NCBI GenBank assembly: GCA_022559985.1
Contig: JAFJTR010000050.1
Coordinates: 175,445 to 239,444 of the forward strand
DNA length: 64,000 nt
Reading direction: 5' to 3'
Source of the DNA: Parastagonospora avenae f. sp. tritici 18332-5
Lineage: Eukaryota > Ascomycota > Dothideomycetes > Pleosporales > Phaeosphaeriaceae
Positions 1 to 10,449 of this stretch are shown one piece after another. The notes under the pieces were generated by a model, which searched no databases, had not been told where the DNA came from, and was given only the letters and a program-made list of their open reading frames with translations. Made by a program: the position numbers and the translations under genes. Numbering within the stretch: the stretch's first letter is position 1; the number at the start of each line of letters is the position of its first letter.

Positions 1-327
1 ATTAGTATCTATCTCTCAGGCACATACGACTATCATTCGCATTGGAGCTGGCCAGGCGCGCCCTGCGCACCCATACTACCTCGAAGCCAGATCGATTGGC
101 ACGTCGTAGAAGTCCTTCGCTTGAGCCAAGAACTGCTTGCCTCAGGCGTTTCAGGTGTCCTATTATTCTTCCCTTTGCGGGTCGCCGGAGCTAGAGCTAT
201 TGATAAAGAGTCAAGGAGCACTATCTTAGATCTGCTGCATACTACTGCGAGGCGTGGTTTCATCGTAGCGGAGGCCTTCACTGCTGATCTTTCCGATCTG
301 TGGGCGAGTCAAAGTTCTTTCTGTTGA
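1..327 (+). CDS. C-terminal end of a fungal Zn2Cys6-type transcription factor (partial)
   Basis: The frame is open from the first base of the window to a TGA at 325-327, so only the last 108 residues of a longer protein are present. The segment contains YLSGTYDYHSHW near its start, a helical stretch with ASGVSGVLLFFPLRVAGARA, and a tail of the type LLHTTARRGFIVAEAF-DLSDLW. This arrangement is typical of the extreme C-terminus of fungal Zn2Cys6 regulators (fungal-specific transcription factor domain), which act in the nucleus. The DNA-binding part would lie outside the window to the left. Identification rests on pattern memory of the family, since no zinc cluster is visible. No target pathway can be inferred. 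Confidence 0.6.
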   Translation: MSIYLSGTYDYHSHWSWPGAPCAPILPRSQIDWHVVEVLRLSQELLASGVSGVLLFFPLRVAGARAIDKESRSTILDLLHTTARRGFIVAEAFTADLSDLWASQSSFC

Positions 328-1178
328 TGAACATCCCACGGAAAGCTTGTCGAGTGAGGAGTGGTGAGTCAAATTTTCACCAAGCTTCGGAAGGCCGACG
401 ATAGATGCGATCTTATGCATCAGCGACATAGCACCGTCGATATGCCGGGACCGAAATGACGATCACCCGCCAACAATAGCGACGGCTTCCCCACAGTTCA
501 TGCCTTCCGGAGTTCATCTTTTTTAAGACCTTTGAATGCGCTCATTGTAATTATTCGGCAGGGCTGAGGTTTATGCGCTCAGGTCAAGTGTTTCGAAACA
601 AGCCGCGCGACCCCAACGAACTCTACCTTGCGAAAATCAAGATCTCTGGACCACCGCCAAGTGGTGAAACAATCTGGGCGCCCCGCAAAGCTGACCTCAT
701 TTCCGCCAGGTCCGGCCAAAATTCTGAGGCGTCGTGGGATGGACTCTGTTGTTGCTGTCTACATGACACGTAATGAAGGTAACTTCTAGCAAGTGCCACC
801 CCTCGGCCCGGCTTTTAGCTTGAGCCACCCCCAAAACGGCTCCGCGAAAGTAAGCTGACAGGGAACACGCCGAAACCACGAACAATCGCAAGGCATATCG
901 TTGCTCCTTTTCAAGTCTGCGCCAATCTGTGCTCACCGCTGGTGACGTTGCCCATTGCTTTCCTCGCATTCGATGGTCGCTCTTGGCGTAGATTTCCCAT
1001 TTATTGTCACTCGCCCTTGCGTGATATCACATATGCTTGCCGTTCACAGTAACTCAGTGTACGACTTCTGAACTATCACAGTATCAAAACCATCATAGGC
1101 AGAAATCTCTGCTTATTCCCCAACTACTTCTCAATTACGCCGCCCAGAAATTTCAATATCCTCACAGCATCACTCAAC
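328..1178. other. Intergenic, no gene seen
   Basis: Only short overlapping open frames on both strands with no recognisable motif. The last 150 bases are rich in CA and CT dinucleotides and probably hold the promoter and leader of the secreted-protein gene that follows. Confidence 0.5.
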
Positions 1179-1809
1179 ATGTACACAACACTCATCCTCA
1201 GCACTTTGAGTGCCTTGACCATCGCATCACCACTTGTCAAACGCCAAGCTTCAGAGCCAGACAGCGCATCTACCTGGACAGCTGCTCCCGGCTTCAAGAC
1301 AACGTGCGATACATCATCCGACAAAGTCATCATCCTTTCCGCAGGTTCTGAACTCGACATTCTGATCAACGATGCATGTGCTGAGATGATGCCGCCATGC
1401 GCCTACCAAGACCGTCTTCCTGCGGGCACCGTCTGTATCCTACCAACTACCTGGCCACTTAGCGGCCCCGTCGAAAGCAAGCAGTCAGCGAAGACCAAGT
1501 CAGCGGAGGGAAGCGAGGAGAGTGAATCCGAAGTGAAGTGTAAGCCTTGACAACCACCACAGGTCCATGACTGCGCATACTAACAGAATCTCAGTCTCCG
1601 TCACTCCAGCACAGCAGCCTGAAGGCTCACCAGGCGTGTTCTGGTCAAAGGAAGAGTGCTTTGGCTACTTTGCGCAGGTTCTTGAGAAGCAGGAGTCGGA
1701 AGGCGGATGCCATTCTGACAAGGGCTTGGGACTGGGCAAGATCACGGCTGGAGGCGACACTTCGCTCAAGGATGCTGTGTTCGAGGTTATCATTGCGGCG
1801 GCGGAGTAG
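1179..1809 (+). CDS. Small secreted cysteine-containing protein
   Basis: Two exons, 1179-1539 and 1595-1809, give 191 residues. The intron has donor GTAAGC at 1540, a CTAAC branch-like sequence at 1580-1584 and acceptor CAG at 1594, and the joined frame is continuous. The first 17 residues form a secretion signal (MYTTLILSTLSALTIAS), followed by a Kex2-like Lys-Arg at 21-22. The mature part has six cysteines, which fits three disulfides, and a Ser/Glu/Lys-rich linker near the splice junction. I recognise no family. Size, signal and even cysteine number suit a secreted effector candidate or wall-associated protein, which is inference. Confidence 0.75.
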
Positions 1810-2693
1810 GGCTGTTTCTTGAGAACTTGGCGCGAGGCGTTCATGGTGGAGATATCCTAGGCGTTCGAATTACTTGGGCTGACACGCTGTGCGTGGGTTT
1901 CAACAATGGAAAACGACAATGACTTCCAATCTTGCAGGTACTGATACGTGGCATAAGATCTTAGCATCTTTCCGAGATTATGATGTGAAAGCTTGTAAAT
2001 CAGACGGATATGGAGTTTCTATTGGCGAAATAAAATAGTGTGGCCAGTTCAATTCAACAGATTCGGAACAGCAGAACAATGTCTCCTGAAGAAGGATGTA
2101 AATCTACATTCACAAGATCTCGACACAGAATTCTAATAGAAGCTTGACCCGCCAATGTACATGTAGTTGTTGTTCAACAAACATTGAAGAAGTCTAACGT
2201 AGGAACGCGCTGAGAACAGGTGACTTCAATTTCGTACTGCGGCTCTTCGCCAAGCCCGGATGCGCGTCATTACTAACCTCCCTTTTCGTGTGCCTCAATT
2301 CGACTTGCCCAACAACACCATCGACTCTCACTATTGGCTATCGCAGTCTGAAGGCGATATATTGACAGATGGAACGATATCGGCAACAATGTCGGCATGC
2401 TTCGCGAATCCATCTTCCACGTTCCTGACCACACCGCGCTAATCTCCCATTCGGGCAGTACCTCGGCGAAATGCTTGCGCCGTGGGTTCCGAACTGCAGG
2501 TGCTTGTCGAAGATCGTTCGCTGGGCAATCAGGAGATGACGTTACTTTCTGGTGTAGACGCTAGTGTTGTGTTTATGAAGTACAATACGATCCCGTTCCC
2601 GCATCCTCTATCACATCACTCTCAATTTGATACACTGAGAGTTGCAACTTCCTCCAGGGACGCAATTTGATCCCGCCCTGCAAACATACCATC
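1810..2693. other. Intergenic, no gene seen
   Basis: Small open frames at 2260-2442 and 2482-2670 show no motif and no splice structure that joins them. Nothing else stands out. Confidence 0.45.
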
Positions 2694-3499
2694 ATGCGTG
2701 TCGCAACTACCATCGCAGCGCTGACATCGGTCGCATCGAGCATCATCCTTCCCCGTCAAGAATCAAATGATACAAGCAATGCGCCAGTCGTTGTTGCTTC
2801 ACAGTACGACGGGCATGTCTTTATACCCAATATAAACCATGGAATCACAGACTGACGCGCACCAGGACATGCTTTTATCCTGTCCCCGACGCAAAATTTG
2901 ACCTTGAATCGTATCTTGGGACATGGTACCAGGTCGCGGGGACGCCTTTCGGCCCTACCGTAGGAGCGAGATGTATTTCCGGCAATTACGCTCTCAATGT
3001 AAGCATTCACAAGATGCACCACAACTTGTGGCCTAATCTCAACTTCAGGACAATGGCACCATCAGAGTTGTGAATACCGCGACGCGTGGTAATGCTTCAC
3101 GCAGCATCGTTGGTACCGCCACCGCTGTAGATTCGGCGTACGGCGCTGGCGGCGCTTTTGTGGTCAGCTTTCCCGGAGCATCAAGGCCTGAGTGCCCGGG
3201 ACCCAACTACATTGTGCAAGGTGCGTATTTGACAGGAGAACAGTGATGGGAGCTTTTTGACACGGTCTAGACTACGCGATCGACTGGGCGATTGTGCAAA
3301 CACGTGGATGGAAAACATTGTACATTCTCAGCAGAGAGCGACAGCCACCTGCTGCGAAAATTGATGCGAGTAGTAGCTGACGTTATAACCTACGTTTATG
3401 CTGATAGTATGACAGGCTTGGATCAAGCGCGCGGTAGCTTTCGGGTCAAATGCCACGAATATATCGAAATTTGACCAAGCTGGTTGTGAGGATGCTTAA
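2694..3499 (+). CDS. Secreted lipocalin-like protein
   Basis: Five exons fit one frame: 2694-2803, 2866-2998, 3049-3220, 3271-3365 and 3416-3499, giving 197 residues. An N-terminal signal (MRVATTIAALTSVASSI) is followed by the lipocalin signature FDLESYLGTWYQVAGTPF, with the GxW motif at the start of strand A, then beta-strand-rich sequence including WAIVQTRGWKTLYILSRE and the C-terminal helix IDAWIKRA. This matches apolipoprotein D/Blc-type lipocalins, which bind small hydrophobic ligands. The last intron (3366-3415) needs a GC donor (GCGAGT) to keep the frame into the conserved helix. The nearest GT donors (3370, 3373) put the frame off. The upstream ATG at 2667 would place charged residues before the signal, so 2694 is preferred. 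Confidence 0.8.
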
Positions 3500-3868
3500 C
3501 TCAAAAGCTGCAAAATAAAGACATGGAATATGGCTGCGACGTACTAAGTATGGGAGATCTTGCATTGACGAGGGACTGGGGGTATCTACCTTCCGAGTGT
3601 AACGCCATGGTTCCTAAATCACCTCAAACTGCAATACGACAACTCACGGGCGCCTTTATTGCCCCATGAGACCGCTAAAATCATCTCATCAAGAGAATTG
3701 AGCCGCAGCTAAGGCAGTATAGACAGATCCGATGCCGTTGCCTTCTGTCTTCCTTCGCTCTCAACTAAGCCCTAGTCCTTCCTGGCTGCTCCGGATGTTG
3801 CGTGTATTGTCGACTTGAAACCTTGGTGAATCTTGATAGATGGGTCGTTTCCGAGGCTGCTCTGGGTT
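3500..3868. other. Intergenic, no gene seen
   Basis: Lies between the 3' ends of two convergent genes. No coding sequence or repeat recognised. Confidence 0.5.
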
Positions 3869-4464
3869 TCAGATCACGGGGACGTATCGGTCGACGTCAT
3901 GGAAGTGTTGCCATAACCATTGCTCTGCTTCACGCCCTTCATCGGAGCACCATCCGTACGTAGAGAATTTCGCCATGTCAGAAAACCGCTCCATGATAGG
4001 GTTTGGGAGTCTTGACCGCCAGCCGTATTCGTACTGGCACGATAGACCCATGTGTTCGCAACCGGCATATTCAGAATGGGAGACTACAACGGCGATGTTG
4101 AAGTCGATGATTTTCATTTCAATTTCCGTGTCACGGAGCGTAATTACATCATCAGCATGATTGTAGTCTTTGATGAAGATGTTGCGGGGGCAGACATCGC
4201 GATGATTGATCCCAGCTTTTCCGATGGTGTTTCAGCGACCAGGGCCTTCTTTAGAATGGATGACCGTACTTCTTCTCCGAGCTCTTTCGCATCAAGAGAC
4301 AGCATGCATTCTCCATGCAAATGTTCCACAATGATGAAACGTACTGGCGGTACAAAGATCGAGGTTGAGCCGTCCGAAGGGCTCGGCGGGTTCGTGGCGT
4401 ACTGCCGTAAATTTGAAGTCTCGAAGATATGGTATGCGCGGTATCCATTATAGATCTGAACCAT
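3869..4464 (-). pseudogene. Truncated, frameshifted kinase-like gene (copy B)
   Basis: The minus strand encodes the C-terminal lobe of a protein-kinase-like fold: a hinge-like segment (RFIIVEHLHGECM), helix (EEVRSSILKKALVAE), catalytic loop HRDVCPRN (codons at about 4182-4204), and KIIDFNIAVVV, where DFN replaces the usual DFG. The part before about 4217 is in a different frame from the part after it, so a single-base-type frameshift separates the helix from the catalytic loop. No N-lobe with the ATP-binding lysine is visible upstream. The C-terminal EQWLWQHFHDVDRY matches the neighbouring copy, so the two are tandem paralogues. It is probably a pseudogene; an assembly error at the frameshift is an alternative but does not explain the missing N-lobe. 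Confidence 0.7.
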
Positions 4465-4797
4465 CTCCTTGCTCTTCGCAAACCATTGCTGTTGGCGCCG
4501 ACGTGCTAGAAGGCATGGTGAATCATGCTTTCCATGACATGGATTTAGGGACTAGAGCTATGACTTAGCTATCTGCCGGGTTAAGGAATTTCGAATGAAA
4601 CATGGGTTGTCACTTGCAGTGGAAGGTGACAGCCAAGCCGTATCCATGTGTTGAGTCCTTCTATATGCCAAGGCGCTACCTATTACGCAGCTAAAATTTC
4701 TCTACTAAACACCAAGGCTTATGCAAGTAAACGCTCGAGCCCAATGAGTTCAATGTAATTATGCTTCCAGGATGGCCTCCATGATCAAAACTCTCTG
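4465..4797. other. Spacer between two kinase-like copies
   Basis: Holds no clear frame. A short open stretch just above 4464 could be decayed upstream sequence of copy B, but it shows no N-lobe motif. Confidence 0.4.
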
Positions 4798-6018
4798 TCA
4801 CTCCTTCGTAGCTCCCGTGCTGATAGCTGAGACTGAGCTACCACTGCAATCGTCTTCGGAATCTTCCACGTATCTTGGAGATTCGAGAGGAACATCAGGA
4901 TCCCAGATTAACGGTCGGAACCTGTCGTCGTCGTGAAACTGCTGCCATAGCCACTGCTCCGCGGTTGTACGCGTTCTAGGTACCCAGTCGTAGAACTCCA
5001 TCATCTGACCATGGTACCTCACAATGGGGGACTATGGTTTCCTCCCTGCCTTAGCATCGCATTTATACCAGCGGCGGTATTTGTGACTTGGGTGAGCATT
5101 GACGATAGCGATGTTGAAGTCAATTACCTTCACCTGCACGTGGTTGATGATGTGATTCGCCGTCAAGGTCGATGCGATTTCGTTGAGGTTGAGCAAAATG
5201 ATGTTCCGTGGACAATAGTCGTAATGATCGACACCGGCGTACATTATGAGAATCTCAGCAACGATGACCTTCTTGGCGATGGCGGATCGTACTTCGTCAG
5301 AGAAAGTGTGCGGCTTGATACTGCTCATAGTCTGGCCTCACAGGTATTCGATGAGTATGAGCCGGACAACCCTTTTCCGTTTCTCACCGCTCAGAGTTAC
5401 ATGGGTACCGATTTCCACGGTGAAACTGCCATAGTAGACGGGTGTTATCTCTACGGCCGCCAGTGACTGCTGTAGCTCCGTGTACGCAGTAGCCTCACGG
5501 AGATAATCCCCATCGGCGTCACAAATAACGGCCTCAGTGTAGCCGTAGTCGTTGGCAAATTTGTAGTAGAGGGGGTCGTAGATCTTGGTGACCATGTTGT
5601 TATTGATTACGAGGATCTGAGCGCCTCTACCATACCCTGACCTTATCATCGACGTGATGGTCAGTGTCCTCGTGGCGTGTGTGATCGACCGGCCTCCTAA
5701 AGGCGGCCGAGAGAGACAAGAGTCTAACTGCGACAGCTCTTCCCAGTTGTCCGACAATTCGGGATATTCTGTGATATCGTCGTAACCGAAAGGCACTGGA
5801 GGCTTGTGCATCGTCGCGGTAAATGTGGAACCCACAATGTACGGACAGCGCGGCACACGACAGGAACCAGAGTTGGTGAATTGTTATTTTCCGGCAGATT
5901 CTTGCAAATCGTGGGCCAAGGGATGCACCGATGCGAGCGAAGGGGTTGTAGACGCCGAGTAGTCGCGAGCCTCGGGGGTCTCAAGCTCGTTCGCGTGAAT
6001 GTCCTGTAGTTCGTCCAT
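4798..6018 (-). pseudogene. Kinase-like gene with three in-frame stops (copy A)
   Basis: One reading frame on the minus strand runs from ATG at 6018 to the TGA/TAA-side end at 4798 but is cut by TAA at 5884-5886, TGA at 5338-5340 and TAG at 5032-5034. Across all stops the flanking peptides remain in register and match the kinase-like family. Visible motifs are an ATP-lysine strand (VTKIYDPLYY), a helix-C glutamate (YLREATAY), a catalytic loop HYDYCPRN near 5203-5226 (His-Tyr-Asp instead of HRD) and IDFN near 5113-5124. The C-terminus carries AEQWLWQQFHDDDRF and an acidic tail. No intron of usable size removes any stop. Two of the stops are what CAA and CAG become after C-to-T change at CpA, the pattern made by repeat-induced point mutation. 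A functional role is unlikely unless stops are read through. Confidence 0.75.
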
Positions 6019-6535
6019 TGTTAGGTGTGTCGCAGTATTCGGGAAAGTTGCTTGTGTATTGTTCAGATTGTGCGTAGCGGATTGGGAAGAATATGATATG
6101 AGTGCAGACTGAGCTAATGGGTGCCAAGACAATATTGACACGCGCGGGGACATTCACTCTGGCTGCACCATTAAGCGTCACTGCCCGAACATCGCGACCT
6201 TCGAGATTGCCTCGCCTCCGTATGCTAGGTATGGCTACGGAGGTAAAACTTCACTATGACGCTGTGAAAGAACAACTCCAATGATATTATCTACCTACCA
6301 TGGGTAACAATGCCGTTGGCAACAGAGAGTGATCGCGAGAAAGGCAGCAGGATGTTCTTATGTGATATTTGACCCCCAAAGCAGTCTTCCATACATATAA
6401 CTCTTCACACCGCTCTCCATACTTGCCCCCAACCCCAACGCAACCTCCTCTTGTTTCCTTTACAATATCAATCTTTCATCATCTCTACCCAACATTGCTA
6501 TTTCAACTGAGTCTCCACGTGGATTTACAAGAATT
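6019..6535. other. Divergent spacer between kinase-like copy A and the nuclease-like gene
   Basis: Both flanking genes point outward, so any promoters would be shared here. A TATA-like run (catataac, near 6396) lies about 140 bases before the ATG at 6536. The frame of copy A stays open leftward to 6153 but shows no conserved sequence beyond its first methionine. Confidence 0.4.
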
Positions 6536-7488
6536 ATGTCAACTGAGCTTCCAGCCGCCAATGAGCCAAAAGATTCCTCAGACCGAACGCCACCGTACAT
6601 TCTTCAATACCTCCGGGAGAATCTTCATAAGATCGAGATGTCAAAAGCGATCGAGTACAAGTCAGTGAAGCCTTCAGGCGAAACCACGAAGTTGACTATT
6701 GTGCCGAAGGTACTTGTCTGCCACGATGCGGAAGAGCTCGTTCAGATCGCAAATACCGCTCTCCAGAATCCTAAGATAGCAGAATCACGCCTCAAGGATG
6801 CTACGATTACTTCGCCTGGGGACCGGGTGGGGCATTTGGTGGAGACTCGGAAGTGATATTGTCAAAGCTTCTCAAGTTTACATCACTCTACCTATTTACA
6901 GGATTCTCAACAGTCTCTACTACGGGAAGTTCAAGATGAGGACAATTTTTTCATAAGCTTCCTGTTGAACTACTCGAGGAGGAAGTAGAAGATGGAGAAA
7001 AGAAACAGCCGAGAGAGTCTGTGCTTCGTACTGATGAGATATTCGTGGTGTCGGAAGGCCAACCTGACACAGGCAAGACCATTTGTGTGATAGAGTATAA
7101 GCGGCGTAAGCTCCCGAGATACAAGGATTGGCAGAAAGCTATGCTGCCTTCAAACTACACCAAAAGGCAATACGGACGAGTGATGAAAGATAGCCAAGGC
7201 AAGACCAGATCTGCATTAGACCAGAATGCCCTATCATACACCAAGCAAGTGGCATATGCATTACGCACTAAATGTAAACATGCAGCAATCCTCAACTGGA
7301 ATCATGCTCTGTTCTTTGAGTTCAATAACTTAGACGGAGCGCCCGAGAATTCTGCCGGAGACGAAGCAAGGTTGATCTGGGCAACCGAAGATACGGATTT
7401 CAAGGAAGAGCATGTGCCTCACGATTTCCTGCGAAAAATGATGCTGGGGTGGACTCTTCGAGCAGTCAAGGACCGGTTCGGTTACTGA
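6536..7488 (+). pseudogene. PD-(D/E)XK nuclease-like gene with a frameshift
   Basis: Exon 1 (6536-6852) and exon 2 (6902-7488) are joined by an intron with donor GTGATA and acceptor ACAG, keeping frame into ILNSLYYGKFKM. Shortly after, a run of six T at 6946-6951 shifts the frame by one base. One T fewer would restore a continuous protein through LPVELLEEEVEDGEKK to the end. The C-terminal part contains TDEIFVV and ICVIEYKRRKL, spaced like the acidic and E-x-K motifs of PD-(D/E)XK nucleases, then SYTKQVAYALRTKCKHAAILNW and a final amphipathic helix. I know similar uncharacterised proteins from dothideomycetes by pattern only. Nuclease activity is inference. The break may be real or a homopolymer sequencing error. 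Confidence 0.6.
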
Positions 7489-8106
7489 TCACTCAACACA
7501 TTTCAGCCTGCTGTACCCGAAGCTCATAAGCAGATGGACGGCAAGATTTGTGGTTATATAAAGTTCTACGCGGGTAACCAGTACGAGAAGACGCTCGTGT
7601 GCTGATTGACATGAAGAAAACGTTCACGAGGGAGGAGGAAACACATAGAGCTGGCTCATCCACAGAAAGCATGTGTATCTAATTGAAGTGGTTAGTCGGA
7701 TAGGAACACGACAGGGCGGGGTCGGAAGAAGGATTCCGGATCCTCAACACAACGTGGCAACCGTGGACTTATCAACCTAGGAAATCTCGTTCGAGAGTGA
7801 GCGACCTTCCTAATTCGGTCAAAGTGACCAGGTTCCTAGCTTCTACTTCTTGGCAACACTCCACCGCCCGTCAAATGCCGACGACTATGTATGCAGGTCT
7901 ACCGACACTTGGCAGCATAATTCTACCGAAGTGGATTTCACTGACATGGATGCGCACGCTTTTTGTGCCCAAGATCGACCTCTTATCGCGCCCTACACGA
8001 CGTGGTCCAAGTCCTGAGCTCATTCGGAGAGAAGTATTAAGCTCATGATTGCCAGTAAACTAGCTTGTACTTCGTTCAGCTTTCTCCCAAACGCCTCTCG
8101 TTCAGT
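7489..8106. other. Intergenic with one coding-looking fragment
   Basis: A stop-to-stop frame at 7814-8017 on the plus strand (67 codons, only internal ATG near its end) has balanced composition and could be the tail of a decayed gene. No upstream exon or family could be assigned. The rest shows nothing. Confidence 0.3.
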
Positions 8107-9585
8107 ATGTTTTTCCCACTAGTTAGCGCACTGGTAGCGGGCGCTCTCGTACCGGAAGTTTGCTCCAGCATCATTCTTGAGCGCGACGCCTTTCAAAACT
8201 CAAAGCGGACAATTGTCGATAGAAAGGAACTTTCTGCTCGAGGTTTTCCCGTCCCAGACCCTACGGAGAGCTACTGGCAGGTTCCGGAACACCGCATCGC
8301 CAGTCTTCGCACGACCGAGGAACTTCCTACGAACAAAACTTTCGACTATGTCATCATTGGTTCTGGTATTAGCGGCGCCGCTACAGCTATGAAGCTACTT
8401 AATCGAAATCCAGAGCTTTCGATCTTGATGCTCGAGGCTCGGACGGCTTCATCAGGTGCCTCAGGGCGTAACGGTGGACATGTCAAGCCTGGTGATTGGA
8501 AGATCATTAAGGAATGGGTTGAGACGTATGGCGAAGATGAGGCTCTGAGGATTCAAAAGCTGGAGCAAGATTGCGTTGATGACATGGCCGACTTCGTCAA
8601 AACCTACAACGTGTCAAGCGGATTCCATGAAGTTGAAACTGCTGATCTTTATTGGACAAGAGAAGCATTCGAGAAAGCTGTCAAAGTATGGGAGTATCAG
8701 CAAGAGCTTGATCAGCGCAGGCCCGCGGATGTCGGTAAAAACAACAGGGCTGTCTACGCCGGGCAAGCTGCAAGAGACTATTGGAAGTGGCCTGAGATTC
8801 TGGGTGCGATCACATACAAGTCAGCCATCCAGAATCCGTACCTCACGGTTTGCGCGATGTTGGAGCAGAGCCTGAAGAAGGGACTTAACCTGCAAACCAA
8901 CACCATGGCTCTAAGTTTGAGCCAGTCAACAGCTTCTGGTGGAGCAAAGTGGGAGGTAGATACGGAACGAGGTGTTGTCAGGGGCAAAAGAGTTGTACTT
9001 GCTACCAACAGCTACACTGGCGCTCTCCATCCACGCCTCGGAAAGACCAAATTCCTTGCTCCGACTCGAAGCCAAGCGTCTGCTATACACCCCGAAGCGT
9101 ATTCGCCGAACAATACTGTATTCAGCCGCAGTCATTCTTACCCTGATCTACACTCCGGTAACAACTATATCATGGTGCGCGCGCCTGGCGATCAGGGTGA
9201 GGGCGATGTGGTCATCGGCGGCGGGACCATGTTTTCGCCCTCGCGCGAGAAGAACATTACCGACGACTCAGTCATAAACGAGGATATTGCGCTACACCTG
9301 CATCGGGTCAGCCGCACAGTGTTTGGGTACAAGAACTGGGGAGAGACTACCAAAGTCCTCGGCGACTGGACCGGTATCACCTGTAACACAGAGGATGGCT
9401 TTCCTGGTGTTGGTGCTATCCCGGATGAAGAAGGGCTTTTCGCCTCGATTTGTATGAATGGTCACGGAATGGCTTGGGCATTCCGGAGCGCAGAGGCACT
9501 CGTGGAATTGATGGAAGAGGGAGAGGCACCCACGTGGTTCCCGAAAGCTTTCGATGTTAAGCGCGCATTTACGCAAGAAAAGTGA
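8107..9585 (+). CDS. Secreted FAD-dependent oxidoreductase (DAO family)
   Basis: Single exon, 492 residues from the first ATG. An open extension to 8065 begins at TTG and was not used. Residues 1-20 form a hydrophobic signal segment. The FAD-binding Rossmann motif is VIIGSGISGA at about 82-91, followed by a glutamate ending the second strand (LMLEART) and the DAO-type SGASGRNGGH motif at 116-125. The C-terminus has DWTGITCNTEDGFPGVGAIP and a GHGMAWAFRSAEAL segment that closes the FAD site, as in glycine/D-amino-acid oxidase-like enzymes including gamma-glutamylputrescine oxidase types. The substrate is probably an amine or amino acid, acting in the secretory path or outside the cell. Exact specificity cannot be read from sequence. 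Confidence 0.9.
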   Translation: MFFPLVSALVAGALVPEVCSSIILERDAFQNSKRTIVDRKELSARGFPVPDPTESYWQVPEHRIASLRTTEELPTNKTFDYVIIGSGISGAATAMKLLNRNPELSILMLEARTASSGASGRNGGHVKPGDWKIIKEWVETYGEDEALRIQKLEQDCVDDMADFVKTYNVSSGFHEVETADLYWTREAFEKAVKVWEYQQELDQRRPADVGKNNRAVYAGQAARDYWKWPEILGAITYKSAIQNPYLTVCAMLEQSLKKGLNLQTNTMALSLSQSTASGGAKWEVDTERGVVRGKRVVLATNSYTGALHPRLGKTKFLAPTRSQASAIHPEAYSPNNTVFSRSHSYPDLHSGNNYIMVRAPGDQGEGDVVIGGGTMFSPSREKNITDDSVINEDIALHLHRVSRTVFGYKNWGETTKVLGDWTGITCNTEDGFPGVGAIPDEEGLFASICMNGHGMAWAFRSAEALVELMEEGEAPTWFPKAFDVKRAFTQEK

Positions 9586-10449
9586 GATTCAGTTCTAATA
9601 GTTCTCAGCACCGTCTAGAATAGTGATTCAATCTTTGGTAACGTCCGGCTGCATATTTATCTCATGATCTTGTTCCAAGCACAGGGGCAACCTAAATCTG
9701 GAGTGTACCTTGAACAGCGGTGGGAGTCAGGAATAAAAAAGAACAACCCGACACCTAACACGCTCTGTTGCCAACTCGAACTCGTGAGTAAGCTAGCACA
9801 AAAGAATCAGCCAGTTATAAGACAACAGGGAACACTTCGCAGATATACCGCGAGGCGCTGTGCTGAATAGACCAAGAGGGTGTTCTAGGAACGGATCTCT
9901 CAGACTCCGAACTGATTTGGAAGAGTCGGGGATTAGTTGAGATATAACTAGGAGTAAGAAGGGTTTGACAATAAGTGATGGATTGTGCAGGCGGGGCGCA
10001 GTGTTTACGCTCGACATACAACTCTCATGTGTCATAACATCGCACGTCACAGGTTGGAATCACGTTACCAGGTACTACAATAATTCGTGCGCGCTGTTTT
10101 AAAAGTTCTAAGCACTATCAGAGCGTAATACTAAGCTGTCTACCTTGAAATTCTTTTCAGACCTATATTGCGTACTGACAAGCTATTAAAGTTCTTTATG
10201 CTCGTATGTAATACAGCAGCTGCTCTCTAATAGTAGTCTGAGCCTGAATGGAGAGCGCACAAATTGTTGCAACACCTGGTGACGTATCCAGGTGAAGGTG
10301 AAGAATTGCTGAATTGCATACAAAGCCATGAAGTTCTATCCGGCGACAAGCTCAAAATACCTAAACCGGAGCTCTGCATCGATACGTGTTTCAGTGGGTT
10401 TGTGTGGTAAGAGCCATATCCTGGGCCATTAATCAAGTTCATGAACTAG
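9586..10449. other. Intergenic, AT-leaning, no gene seen
   Basis: Sits between convergent genes. Contains A/T-rich stretches around 10080-10210 but no conserved coding sequence, repeat or RNA gene that I can identify. Confidence 0.5.

Noticed and set aside
8065..8106. TTG start for the FAD oxidoreductase
   Set aside because: The ATG at 8107 gives a clean signal peptide and a standard start.
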